From Anthopleura xanthogrammica (Eukaryota; Cnidaria; Anthozoa; Actiniaria; Actiniidae), in contig OZ025206.1 of NCBI GenBank assembly GCA_964019055.1, positions 24,870,906-24,934,905 on the forward strand: 64,000 bases of DNA. Reading direction: 5' to 3'. Positions 1 through 11,692 of this stretch are shown one piece after another (position 1 is the stretch's first letter; each line of letters starts with the position of its first letter). Under the pieces are notes generated by a model. The model worked only from the letters and a program-made list of their open reading frames with translations. It did not search any database and was not told the DNA's origin. The translations under genes were made by a program, and so were the position numbers.

Positions 1-238
1 AAGGACGCTATAAGGCTCGTCTGGTGATTTTGGTCACCGGCATCCCCCCTTAAATCTTTCTGAATCCGTCAATGCATGAAGAAAATCAAATGCGTGCGTT
101 CTAGTACAGCAGGGTTTAGGAAAGTATATATGCTACATACAAAACTACAAGCACAGCTATTTTGAGAAACATTTGAGGTTATACATTTTCAATTAGTGTT
201 CACTGGAAGAGTCAGAGTTATCTACAGCTGTTTTCTTT
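1..238. other. No recognisable gene
   Basis: I see only unremarkable AT-rich sequence here, with no open frame, splice signal or repeat that I can name. Confidence 0.5.
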
Positions 239-239
239 T

Positions 240-325
240 TAAGGGGACCAAGGGTATAGTGGTGTAGTGGTATAGCTAGTGCACTCACCTCTCACCTTGG
301 CATGGCTTACTCAAAGCAATATCGA
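240..325 (+). repeat. SINE head fragment (tRNA-like promoter region)
   Basis: The segment contains an A-box-like stretch (TAGTGGTGTAGTGG) followed by GTGCACTCACCTCTCACC. The second motif recurs, in either orientation, at the outer end of other copies of the same dispersed family near 640, 6300, 24310 and 43570. This looks like the 5' head of a tRNA-derived SINE that has lost its body. The tRNA origin is inference from the A-box resemblance only. Confidence 0.45.
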
Positions 326-457
326 TCTAAAAGGGGGTTACTGACAACTGACAAATGCCCTAAACCTTAACCGCATGACAAAAGGCCTGAAATTTAAATG
401 ACAACTGACTATAAGCAAAATTTTAACTGCACGACCCCCCCCCCCCCCTCCCTCCCA

Positions 458-650
458 TTCAGACCTTCTCACAGATCGAATTGGAACTTATCGAAATGGG
501 TTTTGCGGAGGGAGGATAACCGAAGAACCCAGAGAAAAACCCTCGAACGAATCAAGGTGCAATCTCTACACATGCGATGTCGAGTCCAGGACTCAGAGAC
601 CCCAGGATTGAGAGTCGAGGCGAGTGCACTACTGCTACTCCACCCTTGAT
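458..650 (-). repeat. SINE copy A (body, minus orientation)
   Basis: Read on the minus strand this runs from a GTGCACTCGCCTC head near 640 to a CCTCCCTCCGCAAAACCCA body and ends in TCGATCTGTGAG at about 475. The same body occurs near 6200, 24200, 43690 and 58360. Here the copy stops at a poly-C run at 430-450 and carries no tandem tail. Confidence 0.6.
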
Positions 651-659
651 TCCAAATAT

Positions 660-925
660 TAATTTTCAAAAAGCTTATAGCGGCACCAGCAAGTCTGCAC
701 GTTCTCCTACGGTATAAGACAGGCCATTAAGTGACCACTTTTAAAAAACTTGAGTTTTGAAGACTTTTCAGTACAAAACCAAGCACAGATCGAGTAGAGG
801 GAATAGTAATTTCGCCGACTCTTTCCGTTTAGAGTCATCACGTGAAGGGTTAAACCCTTCATTTTAAGAAAAGGCTTATCATATTTGTTTCATACAAAAC
901 TAACCTAGTACTCAATAGAGCATAG
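660..925. other. No recognisable gene
   Basis: This is unrecognised intergenic sequence, without a coding frame or obvious repeat. Confidence 0.45.
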
Positions 926-1435
926 CTTGGGGACTGTGGTCAGCCCAGAGGTTGTTTCAGTGTTCGATGTGTGAGTTAGCCATGCCCTGACTTAGATCAG
1001 CCCAGAGGTTTTTTTCAGGGTTCGATTTGTGAGTTAGCCATGCCCTGACTTAGATCAGCCCAGAGGTTGTTTCAGGGTTCGATCTGTGAGTTAGCCATGC
1101 CCTGACTTAGATCAGCCCAGAGGTTGTTTCAGGGTTCGATCTGTGAGTTAGCCATGCCCTGACTTAGATCAGCCCAGAGGTTGTTTCAGGGTTCGATCTA
1201 TGAGTTAGCCATGTCCTGACTTAGATCAGCCTAGAGGTTGTTTCAGCGTTCGATCTGTGAGTTAGCCATGCCCTGACTTAGATTAGCCCAGAGGTTGTTT
1301 CAGCGTTCGATCTGAGTTAGCGGTGCCCTGACTTAGATCAGCCCAGAGGGTGTTTCAGGGTTTGTTCTGTGTGTTAGCGGCCGTAAGTGCTCTGACTATG
1401 ATCAACCCAGAGGTTGGTCCAGACTATGGATAAAA
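926..1435 (+). repeat. 57-bp tandem repeat, about eight copies (SINE-tail satellite)
   Basis: The motif GTTAGCCATGCCCTGACTTA starts at 975, 1033, 1090, 1147, 1204 and 1261, with diverged starts at 1316 and 1373, so the period is 57 bp with one 58 and one 55. The same unit is present in the opposite orientation as the tail of the SINE at 5905-6310 (four copies) and as a single copy near 24110. The array ends in a sequence related to GATAAAATTTGAA, which is also the 3' end of the SINE at 5.9 kb. I infer a SINE tail that expanded while its body was lost. Confidence 0.85.
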
Positions 1436-2500
1436 TTTGAAGGTGGGGAAAAAGTAGTTTCTATCAAAATTAAGATATGAGTTTTGACAGATTAATGAGC
1501 CACTTTCTGACGGCAAAAACAGGAAGACAATGTCAAAAAACAAATGTGAAAATAGGAGAGCCATCAACAAACATTGAACCACCCTGCGGCAGTAGTGATA
1601 GCACAGCGTGGTATCCTTACTATCAGCACTGATCGATATGACAAATTTTTATATCGTAACCTCTAAAGTGCCGATACAGGATTTTCGTTGAGGCTCGGCA
1701 GATACCGAAATAAGTGGAATGAAAATGAGGTCATAACGAAAAAGAGAATCTAGAAAATAGAATTAAAATGATATGACGTCATCAGATCTCTACTCCACAC
1801 CGGAATCGTGGTCACACTTGCAACATAAGGTAAAAGTAGGCAATAGAAAACGTCTAAAATCCAGAGAGGAAATGCGTTGATATAACTACGATATGATACG
1901 TCTGGAACCATGTAAGAGAAATGCTTAACACTTAAGAAAATAGAGACACTCGAGTTATCTGACGTATTACACTTTCCTCTTTTCCTCTGACAAAAGCCAG
2001 CAAGTCCGGAAAGTGTCCGTGGATTTGTAAGCACTTGTTTAATCCTTTACGCGTGTTTAACGCCCATTATTTGATGCTAATGTACCACTCAAGTAGTTTA
2101 GGCTTTTAGGATTGAGAATTTGGATTTTGGTAATTGAAAAAAAAGAAACACCAATCGCATGATAACAACAACCTTGAGGAACGTCGATGAGCCTATCTAG
2201 GACAGAGACAGTTTTAACCATTGAAAACAGGCAGTGCGACGTCCGACACAATTTTTAGTCTAGTTTGCTAATGTGCTGTCAACGTCATACCTTCATGCAG
2301 GCCTAATCTGAGTAAAAGGCCTTTGTATTGAGGGTCCTTGTATTATACTGAGGGTTTAAGGCTACTTCAGTCCACAAAACTAACGACAACTACATGATTA
2401 GTATTATGATGGTGCTGAAAGCATATAAGAATATATAGGAATCAGAACTACTACCCAAAATATTTCTTGTTTTTTTTTATTACATTTTATGCGTAAACAC
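1436..2500. other. No recognisable gene
   Basis: The open frames here are short and have neither splice context nor protein similarity that I recognise. I see no repeat structure. Confidence 0.45.
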
Positions 2501-2504
2501 ATAA

Positions 2505-2740
2505 GAATAGTTATTGAATAATATTATTAGTCGTGCTTTTTTAAACTGAACTACTTTGTGCTCTAGATATGACCTAATGGCCGAACAAACCTGAGTCCCT
2601 CGTTCTCATTGAATAAGAATAACTCAGGAATTCACGGTGTAAAAAAACAACAGAATAGTTATTGAACATTTTATCGTGCTTTTTTGAAACTATTGCTCTA
2701 GGTATGACCCAGTGGCCGAACAAACCTGTGCCCTTCGTTC
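2505..2740 (+). repeat. Direct duplication (about 130-bp spacing)
   Basis: Two diverged copies share AATAGTTATTGAA, TCGTGCTTTTTT, GCTCTAG and GGCCGAACAAACCTG in the same order, at about 2508-2600 and 2653-2728. It is a local tandem duplication without coding content. Confidence 0.6.
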
Positions 2741-3260
2741 TCTCGCGATTTTTTATGCGACGTTTCATGCGATGTCGCAAAAATTAGAGATCGCACCGTG
2801 TGACCACCCGTGCAATGCGCCGGCGAAGTCGCAAAAAGTAGAAACGAGGTCCTCTTTTTGCGACGTCGTGCGCGACGAACTTCACCGTGTGAACACAACG
2901 TCGCACGGGAGGTCACACGGTGCGATCTGTTTTTGCGACGTCTATTGAAATGTTGAATACAAAATCGCATTGTGTGTTCGCACCTTAAGTCAAGCAACGC
3001 ATACTATAAAGTTGCAGACACAACTTTTCATGCGATTTTTCATGTGACGTTGCTGCAACGTGCCAAAAGTTAGACCCGTGCGACGAGTTCTACTTTATAT
3101 ATGACATCGCGCGCGACGAACCTCACCGTGCGCGAGCAAAATCACATGGGTGGTCATACGGTGCGTTCTAGTTTTTGCGACGTGGAATGTAAAATCGCAT
3201 GAAATATCGTATCGTGTTTCCGAACTTTAGATTGCATCGTGTATCCGCAGCTTAAAATGT
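2740..3260. mobile_element. Inverted-repeat mini-transposon cluster (GCGAC/CACCGTG type)
   Basis: The stretch is dense in CpG-containing motifs that occur in both orientations, such as TTTTGCGACGT, GTCGCAAAAA, CACCGTGTGA and TCACACGGTGCGATC. It has two related halves (2750-2990 and 3000-3250), each ending close to a TTCGCACCTTAA or TCCGCAGCTTAA motif. The layout is that of two related non-autonomous DNA elements side by side. No transposase is present and I could not define exact ends. Confidence 0.45.
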
Positions 3261-3520
3261 ACGTGAGCTTATATTTTAATTTTCTAGCTCTTAATATCGT
3301 AAGCAAAGTAAGAGTGTTTTCTTTCGATAAAAGCAACTGAGATCGTTTGAGGATGCGATGAACCTTACATACGTTTACAAGTGACGTTGGGAAAAAAATA
3401 CTTAAAAAGCAATGCATTTACTAAAATCTACGTAAACTTATGCATTAAGTTTATAGTTCTTAATCTCAAGCAAATAGTGTTTTCTTTCAATAAAGGCAAG
3501 ATCATTTGAGAATCCGGAGA
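3260..3520 (+). repeat. Local direct duplication
   Basis: The motifs GTGTTTTCTTTCGATAAAAG (3319) and GTGTTTTCTTTCAATAAAGG (3478) sit in matching surroundings (TTAATATCGTAAGCAAA against TTAATCTCAAGCAAA). This points to a diverged tandem duplication with a spacing of about 160 bp. Confidence 0.5.
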
Positions 3521-4720
3521 TGTACAGAATCATCTAGGTTCTTTTTCTCTCTCGAAAAACAGGTCCCTAAGGCCTGGTTCCTTGATATCCTTTTCTCAAC
3601 CTAAATTATGGTGACATCTCCATTTTCGGCAGAATGATGAATTTCGAAAACGTGTTCACGAGGTTGGCGATTTTTATTCTAAATTACAGCTAGTCCCAGC
3701 TAGTCGATTCCCATTTTTCTACGCAAAAATAGAATCAATTCCCAATTCTCATTTTTCCCTTCAGGACTCCAGCCCTTTTCTTGATGAGATATATTTGTCA
3801 ATTCCTTGACACTAAAATACAACCATAAAACGGCAACTAGTCTAAGAAAGATAATCAGTTGTATTGATGAGTTGAATATCGTTATGGACGTGATGTTGTG
3901 TTTGGCCATCATTTAGAGCCTCTTCATCGTCTGCCATATCATCATAAATATCTGTAACAAAAATAGCCCCCGGAAAAACTGCTTCTGCGTGTACCCGTTG
4001 GTGCCTCATTTACGAATTGAAGCTGGGTTTTTATATTTCTCATTTATTGTGAGGGATTTTTTTATGTTCATGAATTTGATATCCTTTTTCCTCTTAGTTC
4101 CCTTCTGTCCTTTTAATTAATAATGTTCCCGTCACTTTTTTAATATCGCCGGATATTTTTGCCCTTGTGCTTCCTTGGTATTCATTCTATCAGTTTTCGT
4201 TTTATTGTCTTAGCTTTTGTTCTTCGAACGTCTGGCTTCATTTTTCCTTTGTATCGGTTTTCGTGGTTGAATATTACTATATACTCTTGATACTAACATG
4301 AAAATATTAAGATACCATCGTCTCCAATTCCATTTTCGTTGCGTGCAGCATCTTATGCTTCCTTTTTCTATCTTTATTTTCGATCATTTTCTCCCGTTTT
4401 TCGTGTTGCCGCTCCCGGACCTATCAAGTGGCAGCTGCATGTTAAGTTAGACAACTCTAATTGCTTAACCATCTCGCATCAATCAAAGAATTCGGCCAAA
4501 CAAAGTCGGCAGAATGTCTGAGATTAGATTGCGCAAATATTGTTGAATGGAAAAAATCAAAGATACGTATTGTATATCTGGTAGAATGTGAACAAGATTA
4601 GATAATATTTATTGGCTTCTTACTTACCAGCTCAGGATCAGAGGAACGTGACATATTGGATAGCATTCGTATCTGATGGCGCATAGAAAAGATAGCATAA
4701 AGAGTTGCGATAGTAGACAA
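3521..4720. other. No recognisable gene
   Basis: The sequence is AT-rich with pyrimidine runs near 4080-4270. The longest open frames have low-complexity composition and no recognisable domain. Confidence 0.45.
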
Positions 4721-4724
4721 AGAG

Positions 4725-5060
4725 AAGCAAAAAAAAGAGAGAAAAAACAAATGAAGGAATGAAGGAAAGAAAGAAAGAAAGAAAAAAAAAAAAAGAAAAG
4801 AAAGAAAGAAAGAAAAAAGGAAGGAAGGAAAGAGGGAAGACAAGGAAGAAAGAAAAAAAGAAAGAAAAGAAAAGGAAAGGCCAGAAAAGGAAGGAAAGGG
4901 AAGGGAAAGGAAAGGAATGAAGAAGGAATGAATGAAAGAAAAGAAAGAAGGAAGGAAGAAAAAGAAAAAAAAAAAAAGAATGGAAAAAAAAAGAGAAAGA
5001 AAAATTGAATGAAAAACGAATGACGTTAAGAAAAAAAGAAATGGAATGGAATAGGGGGAG
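4725..5060 (+). repeat. Degenerate GAAA/GGAA purine tract
   Basis: Over 300 bp of almost pure purine on the + strand consists of interleaved GAAA, GGAA and GGAAT units. Open frames rich in Phe, Leu and Ser on the other strand are artefacts of this composition. Confidence 0.85.
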
Positions 5061-5900
5061 AGAGGTTATCGAGCCCTGACATTGATACTAATAGTACTGG
5101 CCTTTATTATTGGCAATAACATACTTGCCTTCACTTGCCTTGTTAACCACTTTATTTAATGGGCGATTTACATTTACGAGCATTTTCATTCGCACCTTTT
5201 TCATGTCCGTATCAAATTATCCGGTGCTAAAAAATTATTTTAATGATTCTTAACCTTCTATGCCTCCTTAATGGATATGAATTTGAAAAAAAATATTTAT
5301 TTAGAAAATGAGAAAGCTACGAAAACAGGCAACATAACACACACGTCTACTGATGAACATAAAAAAATTATCCGCGCGAAGAAAAGGGTTCTTAGCTCAT
5401 GCCAATTGATCTCATTGTAGCTGTTGAACTGAATGCAACTATTGAGTTCCACTTTGCGGTTCCTTGCATTAATCAAAGATCATTAGAATCCACACTAAGA
5501 ACACTAGATATCGGCCTTTTTAGAAGTATAAATAATTGGATAGCATTATAGGATTCCAGGAAGTCTATAGATTCGATTGATCCTGGCCATATTGATGAAG
5601 CGGGAAACTACACATGATCTGGTGGTATGACTTTGTGTGATATTGCACGAAGTTTTCTTCTGATTGACTTGGTTAAGTTTATTCGTCCTTGCAGGAGAAC
5701 TTTTTAATTGCCGGTTGTAATAAAGCAATCTGTAAATATTGACGTCAGGGAACATTGACGTTTTTTACTTATTTGATAAAGGTAACACACCTCCTCTGGT
5801 TCCTTGTATCGTGGAACAGCTTTAATGAATCTTGTTTTAGAACACGATTTTGGGTGTGAATCGAACAGTAAAATATGCACAAATAGTCAATTGCAAATCA
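5061..5900. other. No recognisable gene
   Basis: I see no coding frame with support and no clear repeat. Confidence 0.45.
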
Positions 5901-5904
5901 GTTG

Positions 5905-6310
5905 TCGCACATCAAATTCAAATTTCAAATTTCAAATTTTATCTGTACCCTGAACAATCTCTTGACTGATCTAAGTCAGGGCATGGCTAACTCACAGATC
6001 GAACCCTGAAACAACCTCTGGGCTGATCTAAGTCAGGGCATGGCTAACTCACAGATCGAACCCTGAAACAACCTCTGGGCTGATCTAAGTCAGGGCATGG
6101 CTAACTCACAAATCGAACCCTGAAACAACCTCTGGGCTGATCTAAGTCAGGACACGGCACACTCACAAATCGAAATGGAATTTAGCTTGTTAGGTTTTGC
6201 GAAGGGAGGAGCACTAGAGAACTGAGAGAAAAATCCTCGAATCAAGAGAGAAACCTAACAAATTTTACTCATTTCCATATTATGCTCAGAGATGAGTGCA
6301 CTATCGCTAT
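5905..6310 (-). repeat. SINE copy B with a four-unit 57-bp VNTR tail
   Basis: On the minus strand the copy runs from the GTGCACTC head near 6300, through the CCTCCCTTCGCAAAACCTAA body near 6200, to a GATCTGTGAGTTAGCCATGC tail. That tail is repeated as four 57-bp units between about 5955 and 6165. The copy ends in GATAAAATTTGAAATTTGAA-type sequence at 5905-5942. This is the most complete copy of the family in the window and shows that the 57-bp satellite is an integral part of the SINE tail. Confidence 0.75.
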
Positions 6311-7000
6311 ATGACACTCTTATTGGTACACATTCTCTGGTTCCGCATCCCCTAGGGATGGTGCTCCTTCATCCCCTGCTGACACACATTCCCTGTTGTT
6401 GTGTTACCCCTTGTGTTCGCACATCCTGGACACACATCTTATCGGACACCCCTTCAAGACACAAATCCCCTGTTGTGGTATACCCCTGGTATCAACTCTC
6501 CCCCTGGTCGCACATATCGTAGAAGTGCGTAGAAGTATCTATATTCATGATTACTGGCTACGTCATTCTCCCCCTAAGGTTTTCGATCTTTTTGTTTTTC
6601 AAAAACCTGCATTACAATTAACAGGGCGCTTGTTAACGTTAAACAGTTAAACAGATTTTGGAGATGTTCTGCAATGCGTGAAGGACAAGTGGATTAGCTT
6701 ACGTGTACGCTTAAGAAATATCAATAAATAAATGTAGATAGGACAAGGATTGCAAGGACTTAAGATTAGTTTATATCAGGCCACTATAACCAAATTAGCC
6801 AATAGCTATGCCTTAAATGTAATCTCTGAGATAACTTGACGATCAGTATAAGCGCTATCAGGAATGTCAAAGCACTTATTATAATCATTAATTGATTCAA
6901 CAAGAATACTTACGACAATGTGATACGTCTACACGTAGCAGTGACGTACTTCTATTGGCAAATCGTCTCTACTTATTTGCTGATCAATGTTTTTTTCTCT
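6311..7000. other. No recognisable gene; weak internal repeats at 6310-6520
   Basis: Between 6310 and 6520, CACATTC, CCCCTG and GACACAC blocks recur irregularly, which suggests an old degenerate tandem repeat. The rest is featureless. Confidence 0.4.
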
Positions 7001-7004
7001 TCAG

Positions 7005-7089
7005 ACTTGAATAAATCGAGTGAGGAACGTTAAGATACTGTCTAGAGTCAAACAGTCTCGTTGTCAAATTGAACTGCAAAATCAAAGAG
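7005..7089 (+). other. Candidate non-coding exon
   Basis: A strong acceptor-like run (TTTTTTTCTCTTCAG, ending at 7004) and a consensus donor (AAAGAG followed by GTGAGT, from 7090) enclose 85 bp. All three forward frames contain stops, so it could only be an untranslated exon, possibly 5' UTR of the GPCR at 17.2 kb. There is no other support, and chance pairing of splice motifs is quite possible. Confidence 0.2.
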
Positions 7090-7353
7090 GTGAGTGTAGT
7101 TTTTGAACCATTATATTCATTGTTATAGTCTTGCATACAAAGATATTATCCTTATTGTTTTATTCGATTCCTTCTTCATCCCGACTTTTCCCGGTTATTT
7201 ACCATATAGTTATTTTAAAGCTATTTGCCATACATAGTTATTTTAAAGAAGTTCAGAGCGAACGATATCAATAAAAACAAAATTATATTCATAGGCTGAA
7301 TACAGTATGTTAGGAAAATACGAATGGAACTATTCATTTTAGTTAATATTTTA

Positions 7354-7497
7354 TTTTTACAGTTCTGTTTAGTGACCACAAATAATAGTTCCAAGTCGAG
7401 GTTGGAGTTGCCGTGCATAGCAAAACTATAGTTTATCATGCGCGGCAACCAGTACTCCAACCTCTATTATTTGTGGTCTGAAACGGAACTGTAAAAA
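7354..7497. mobile_element. Fold-back mini-element
   Basis: The left arm (TTTTACAGTTCTGTTT, GACCACAAATAATAG, GGTTGGAGT, GTTGCC) is repeated inverted on the right with a few substitutions and indels (CAACCTCTATTATTTGTGG, ACGGAACTGTAAAA). The whole segment would fold into one hairpin, as expected of a MITE-like element. Confidence 0.6.
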
Positions 7498-7564
7498 GGA
7501 GTATTCTAACTTGAGTTGCCTTTAGTAATTAAGTCAATAAACCTTTTCCGAATCCCCTCGATTG

Positions 7565-7614
7565 ATCACGAAACAATGGCTTTAACCTCGACTTGGAGCC
7601 ATTGTTTCGTGGTG
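7565..7614. repeat. Short hairpin
   Basis: ACGAAACAATGGCT at 7568 is followed, after about 15 bases, by its reverse complement AGCCATTGTTTCGT. It may be a deletion remnant of a fold-back element. Confidence 0.6.
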
Positions 7615-7619
7615 ACTCA

Positions 7620-9100
7620 AGTGAATTCTAGAAAGGTCTATTATTTTCCCCCATTCATCACTTTAATAGCCCTAAAATGCTTCGCGTTTAGTAGGGCAAC
7701 AACGAGACAAAATCGTTGATATTACCATAAAGGTTAATATGAATTGAAGAAAAACCATCTAAAAACACTTATGCATCAATCTCAAATAACGAAAACCAGA
7801 AAGAAAGAAATTTGAACAGCTTTCAAGATGAGTTACAAATTATAAGTAACGCCAAACGTTTCATTCTTCCATGCGTGTGGAATTAACTCTGATTAAACTG
7901 ATATTGGATGTTTCAATGATAATAGCAAATATACCTAGCATGGGCACGAAAATTTTTGAATTTTCAAATAATTTTCTTTTTCTAATTCAAAGTATTATAG
8001 GGGATTTGAAAGTAGTGAATTGCATATCGTCATATCTAGATATCAAGGTAACAAAGACATTTTATATATTGCAAATTGAAGAATTTTGAAGGTGCACGTG
8101 ATCAGTTCGTTCTTAATTTTCTAAATGAAATTATAAGTTTTATTTTATTATTATTATTCATTCAATTTTTCTATGCCAGAAAAAATCTTTCTAAACAAGT
8201 AACAAATATCGACATTTAAATATACCACGTCTAAATGTACGAATTATATTCATGTTTTATTTCAAAATACTTTTTTTTTAAATTCGTGATTGAACCATCT
8301 TATGGCCCTAAAAAGGAAAACCAAAAACAAAACAAAACCAGAAAAGGAACAAGCCAACTAAAGCTCCATAAACGATTTCAATGTCAATGGATAATCATCG
8401 CTGTCATAAATGTAAGCTTCTCGGGTAGATATTTATTCAAGAGAGCTTGGATTTATATATTCGCTTGATTCCCTACGAAACCTTCATACTGAATTCAGTT
8501 CCTATATTATGTCTGCACTGTCTCCGACTTATACGCATGCGTAGCTATTCCAATGCAAGAATCCATCGATATCCGATCCACTGCGGATGCAATATCTTTT
8601 AAGACTTAAAAGTCATATTAAAACATCTCTACTCTAAAAAAAAAAGATTGCCAAATACCAGCGACAGTGAAAATTCACTTGAAAAAGGTAAGCCTTTTTT
8701 ACATAAGGCAAAGCAAAAGAAACTTGAAAATGAGTAAACATATACATATCAATGCTATTAGCCGACAGTGCCTTCGGTTATAAAGAAAATACGAGAACAT
8801 TCAAATGACCGAGGCAAACGAGGCATGCAGGCTCATTATTGGACTGTTAGAAAAACGAGCCCGATTTTTGCACTATATTATCGACCTACATATACAAAGT
8901 ATCCGGTTTTAAACCACCTTCTGTTGAGAATGGATTAATTTGGAACCCTATATAATTTTAAGGTAATGTTTTCGTAATTATGAACGAGTCACAATGGTGA
9001 GTACTAGAAAAGTATAAAATTGACTACAGCCATAAAACAGCTTGATGCCTTAGTTTTGTTATTGAAGGTCGATCGCGACAATAAAGTAATGGTGTGAACA
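7620..9100. other. No recognisable gene
   Basis: AT-rich sequence with short, low-complexity frames only. Confidence 0.45.
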
Positions 9101-9194
9101 TTGGATGAATTATATTGACTTCCCACGGTGTATTGCTGAAGATTTTAAAACGATAATGCGTGTATTTTTTTATTCATCCTCTTTTCTTCTTTTA

Positions 9195-9261
<67 letters not shown>

Positions 9262-9262
9262 T
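9195..9262 (+). repeat. (CTTT)n microsatellite
   Basis: Uninterrupted CTTT units lie within a longer T-rich stretch that continues to 9305. Confidence 0.95.
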
Positions 9263-9642
9263 TTATTTTCGTTCGTTCTTTTTTTTTTCGTTCTTTTTTT
9301 TTCTAGTTCGTATATTTATTTGATAAAGTATCCCTTTTATTCCGCATTAAATATACTCTCTACCTTAAACCATGCATGCATGTCATTGTCTAGTAAATCA
9401 GGTATTGATAACATACTATAGATGTGACGAAAAACAAAATTTTCCTAAAATATAAAATTAAGAATTATACTCTTCATATTCCGGTCTCAGAAAACGTTCA
9501 AACCTTAAGCACCAGCAAGTTGTGGTTTCATAACTCACATAACCACAACGCCCATCTATATCTATCCACCTCATGATAACTGATTGAACCCCGCAAGATC
9601 GTATACCGATTATGCCTTGAGCTATAATATGAGTAGAGTATA

Positions 9643-9877
9643 ATACCCCGTTCACACTATAGCTTAAACATGTTTTAAAGTAGTTTAACTAAACATGTTT
9701 AGAAAATTATTTACAAACATTGTTCACTCTTTGATGAAATAATACATATAAACTATCCTTCATATTGTACTGAACAGATTAGAGATAAAATAATTACATT
9801 GAAGCTTTCTAGTCTCTAAACATTTTGTTTAATAAAAACTCAGTTTAACTAAACAGGTTTTGGTGTGAATGGGGTAT
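9643..9877. mobile_element. MITE with ATACCCC terminal inverted repeats
   Basis: The left end ATACCCCGTTCACAC is matched inverted by GTGTGAATGGGGTAT at the right end, a 15-bp terminal repeat with one mismatch. Just inside, AGTTTAACTAAACATGTTT and AGTTTAACTAAACAGGTTT give a sub-terminal repeated motif. The 235-bp interior is non-coding. A target-site duplication could not be fixed because both flanks are TA-rich. Confidence 0.75.
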
Positions 9878-9879
9878 AA

Positions 9880-10860
9880 GTCTCCAAATGCTTGCAGTTT
9901 AATATGAGTCTGTTTGTAGCACGACGTCATTATTCTATGACGTGTTATTGCTGGCAAAACCAACTGAACGTGTTGCATGTTCTTAGCTTATTGGTTGTAA
10001 TTAAAAACCACAATATAAAGAGGGACTTTAATAAAAAAAGGTGCTCAATTAGTGATCATGATCATTGTAGATTGATGCGCGTTTGATCATATTTCAAATG
10101 TTAAAATGCGCAATATAAGTATTAAATATTATTAGATTATATTTTCTAGAATATTCTCGATTTATGCTGAAGTCTTAAAAACGTTTTTATTTTTTTAATC
10201 AAAAGTTTTTCTGCCAACGCGATAGTGATGTATAATGAACAATGATGTATAACTGATTTGATATATAACTGCAGGTACCCTTACTTCAGTTGTTCTTTGT
10301 ACAAAGTAGAAAGTCAAACGTATGAATCATGCTTACACCACTACTTTTGCTTGCAACTCCAAAATAGCATTAACAGCAATACTGTAACATTGGCTTCTAA
10401 CACTAAAATGGCTTACAGCAATGCAATGCCTAGCTTGGAATACCAAAATAGCTTGCAGCAAACAATCAGTTTATGCAAGAACTGCTAAATAACAAGCATG
10501 AGGGAATCCGTTATTCAAAATTTAGGAGCTTTGGAATTTTGCATGTCATGCTATACAATATATGGCACAGTAGTGATATATTAACTCCATGCACTGTACA
10601 AATATAGTGTGCCGCATATGGTGTCATAGCTACGATGATGTGCTATTCGTTTCTGATCACATGACATTCCCCTGAGAACTATTCCTTTGCTTCTGATAAC
10701 GCTTGAGAAGATACATCTTCATCATCAGCATCATCGTACATTAGTTAACTAGTGCTTGCCTCACTGCTGTGCCTGGGTTTTCATTCTTTAACTCCCATAT
10801 ATATATTAAGTTAGATGAAAAGATTTTTTCTCGTTTTTTCCCCCCCTTCTTTCTATTTAT
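9880..10860. other. No recognisable gene
   Basis: Near 10330-10480 a short motif resembling ACCAAAATAGCTTGCAGCAA recurs degenerately. Otherwise it is featureless. Confidence 0.4.
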
Positions 10861-10867
10861 ACCCGAA

Positions 10868-11228
10868 TAGTCCCCTTCACAGTTCGCTGCGCCATCTTGA
10901 AAGGTAGCATTTGCATCGGAGCGAGACGAACGATGAGCTTGCTTTTTAATACCTTGGACAATCATCCACATGTCTCTGTCATTCAGTATTTTCCATACAT
11001 CGATTCACAGGTTAAACATAAAGCATTCCCTAGTCGAGGCTCTAAGGTAGTTTCATGATCAAAGGATTATTCAAATTTGAACCCTGAAGCCTCGACTGAA
11101 TGCTTTGTGTTTGACCAGTGAACCAATATATGGAAAATGGTAAATTGCAAGCTTATCGTTTGTCTCGCTTCAATGCAAGGCACGGCTACCTTTCAAGATG
11201 GCGCAGGGAACTGTGAAAGAGACTATTA
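10868..11228. mobile_element. Large fold-back MITE (arms about 140-170 bp)
   Basis: The outer arms share CACAGTTC, TGCGCCATCTTGAAAGGTAG and GCGAGAC, and the inner arms share TTTTCCATA, AAAGCATTC and AGTCGAGGCT, all in inverted order around a centre near 11065. The arms have diverged by substitutions and small indels. No transposase frame is present. Arm length and lack of coding capacity suggest a fold-back or MITE element. Confidence 0.75.
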
Positions 11229-11229
11229 T

Positions 11230-11690
11230 CTAGGAGACTGTGATTGATTAGATTTTCCATGTGTTTTTTTTTTGCCGTACTACTCCTGAGTATTCATTTG
11301 GTGATACGAACATGGAAAGAACACTTTTAAGCCAAGCATATCAAGAATACTTTACTCAAGTAATGTGAAACTCGTGTCAAAATAATTAAGATATGTCTTT
11401 CAGCTTTATGAATCTAAGAACTCGTCAATCTTTCTCAGCCTTTCTCAGGAAGTAAAGGTGATCCCTGCAGTTGATCGTTGCTCTTAAGATATATATGGCT
11501 TTTATTTGGTTATTCGTTTATCTTTTTCTTTGATTACGTAGGGTTGTTTTCACAGCTACTTGTTAAATCTTTCCCATTCGTTTTTTGTTAACACAAAAGC
11601 TAGTATTTTTTTTGCTTAGTACATATTTATCACGTGTCACTGTGGAATGCCTGCACCATCTTAAGAAAAAAAAAACTGAATAAGTTTTTT
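11230..11690. other. No recognisable gene
   Basis: Nothing is supported here beyond T-rich runs. Confidence 0.4.
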
Positions 11691-11692
11691 TT

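Noticed and set aside
926..1435. CRISPR-like array
   Set aside because: The repeats are contiguous 57-bp units without unique spacers, in a eukaryotic setting, and they match a SINE tail.
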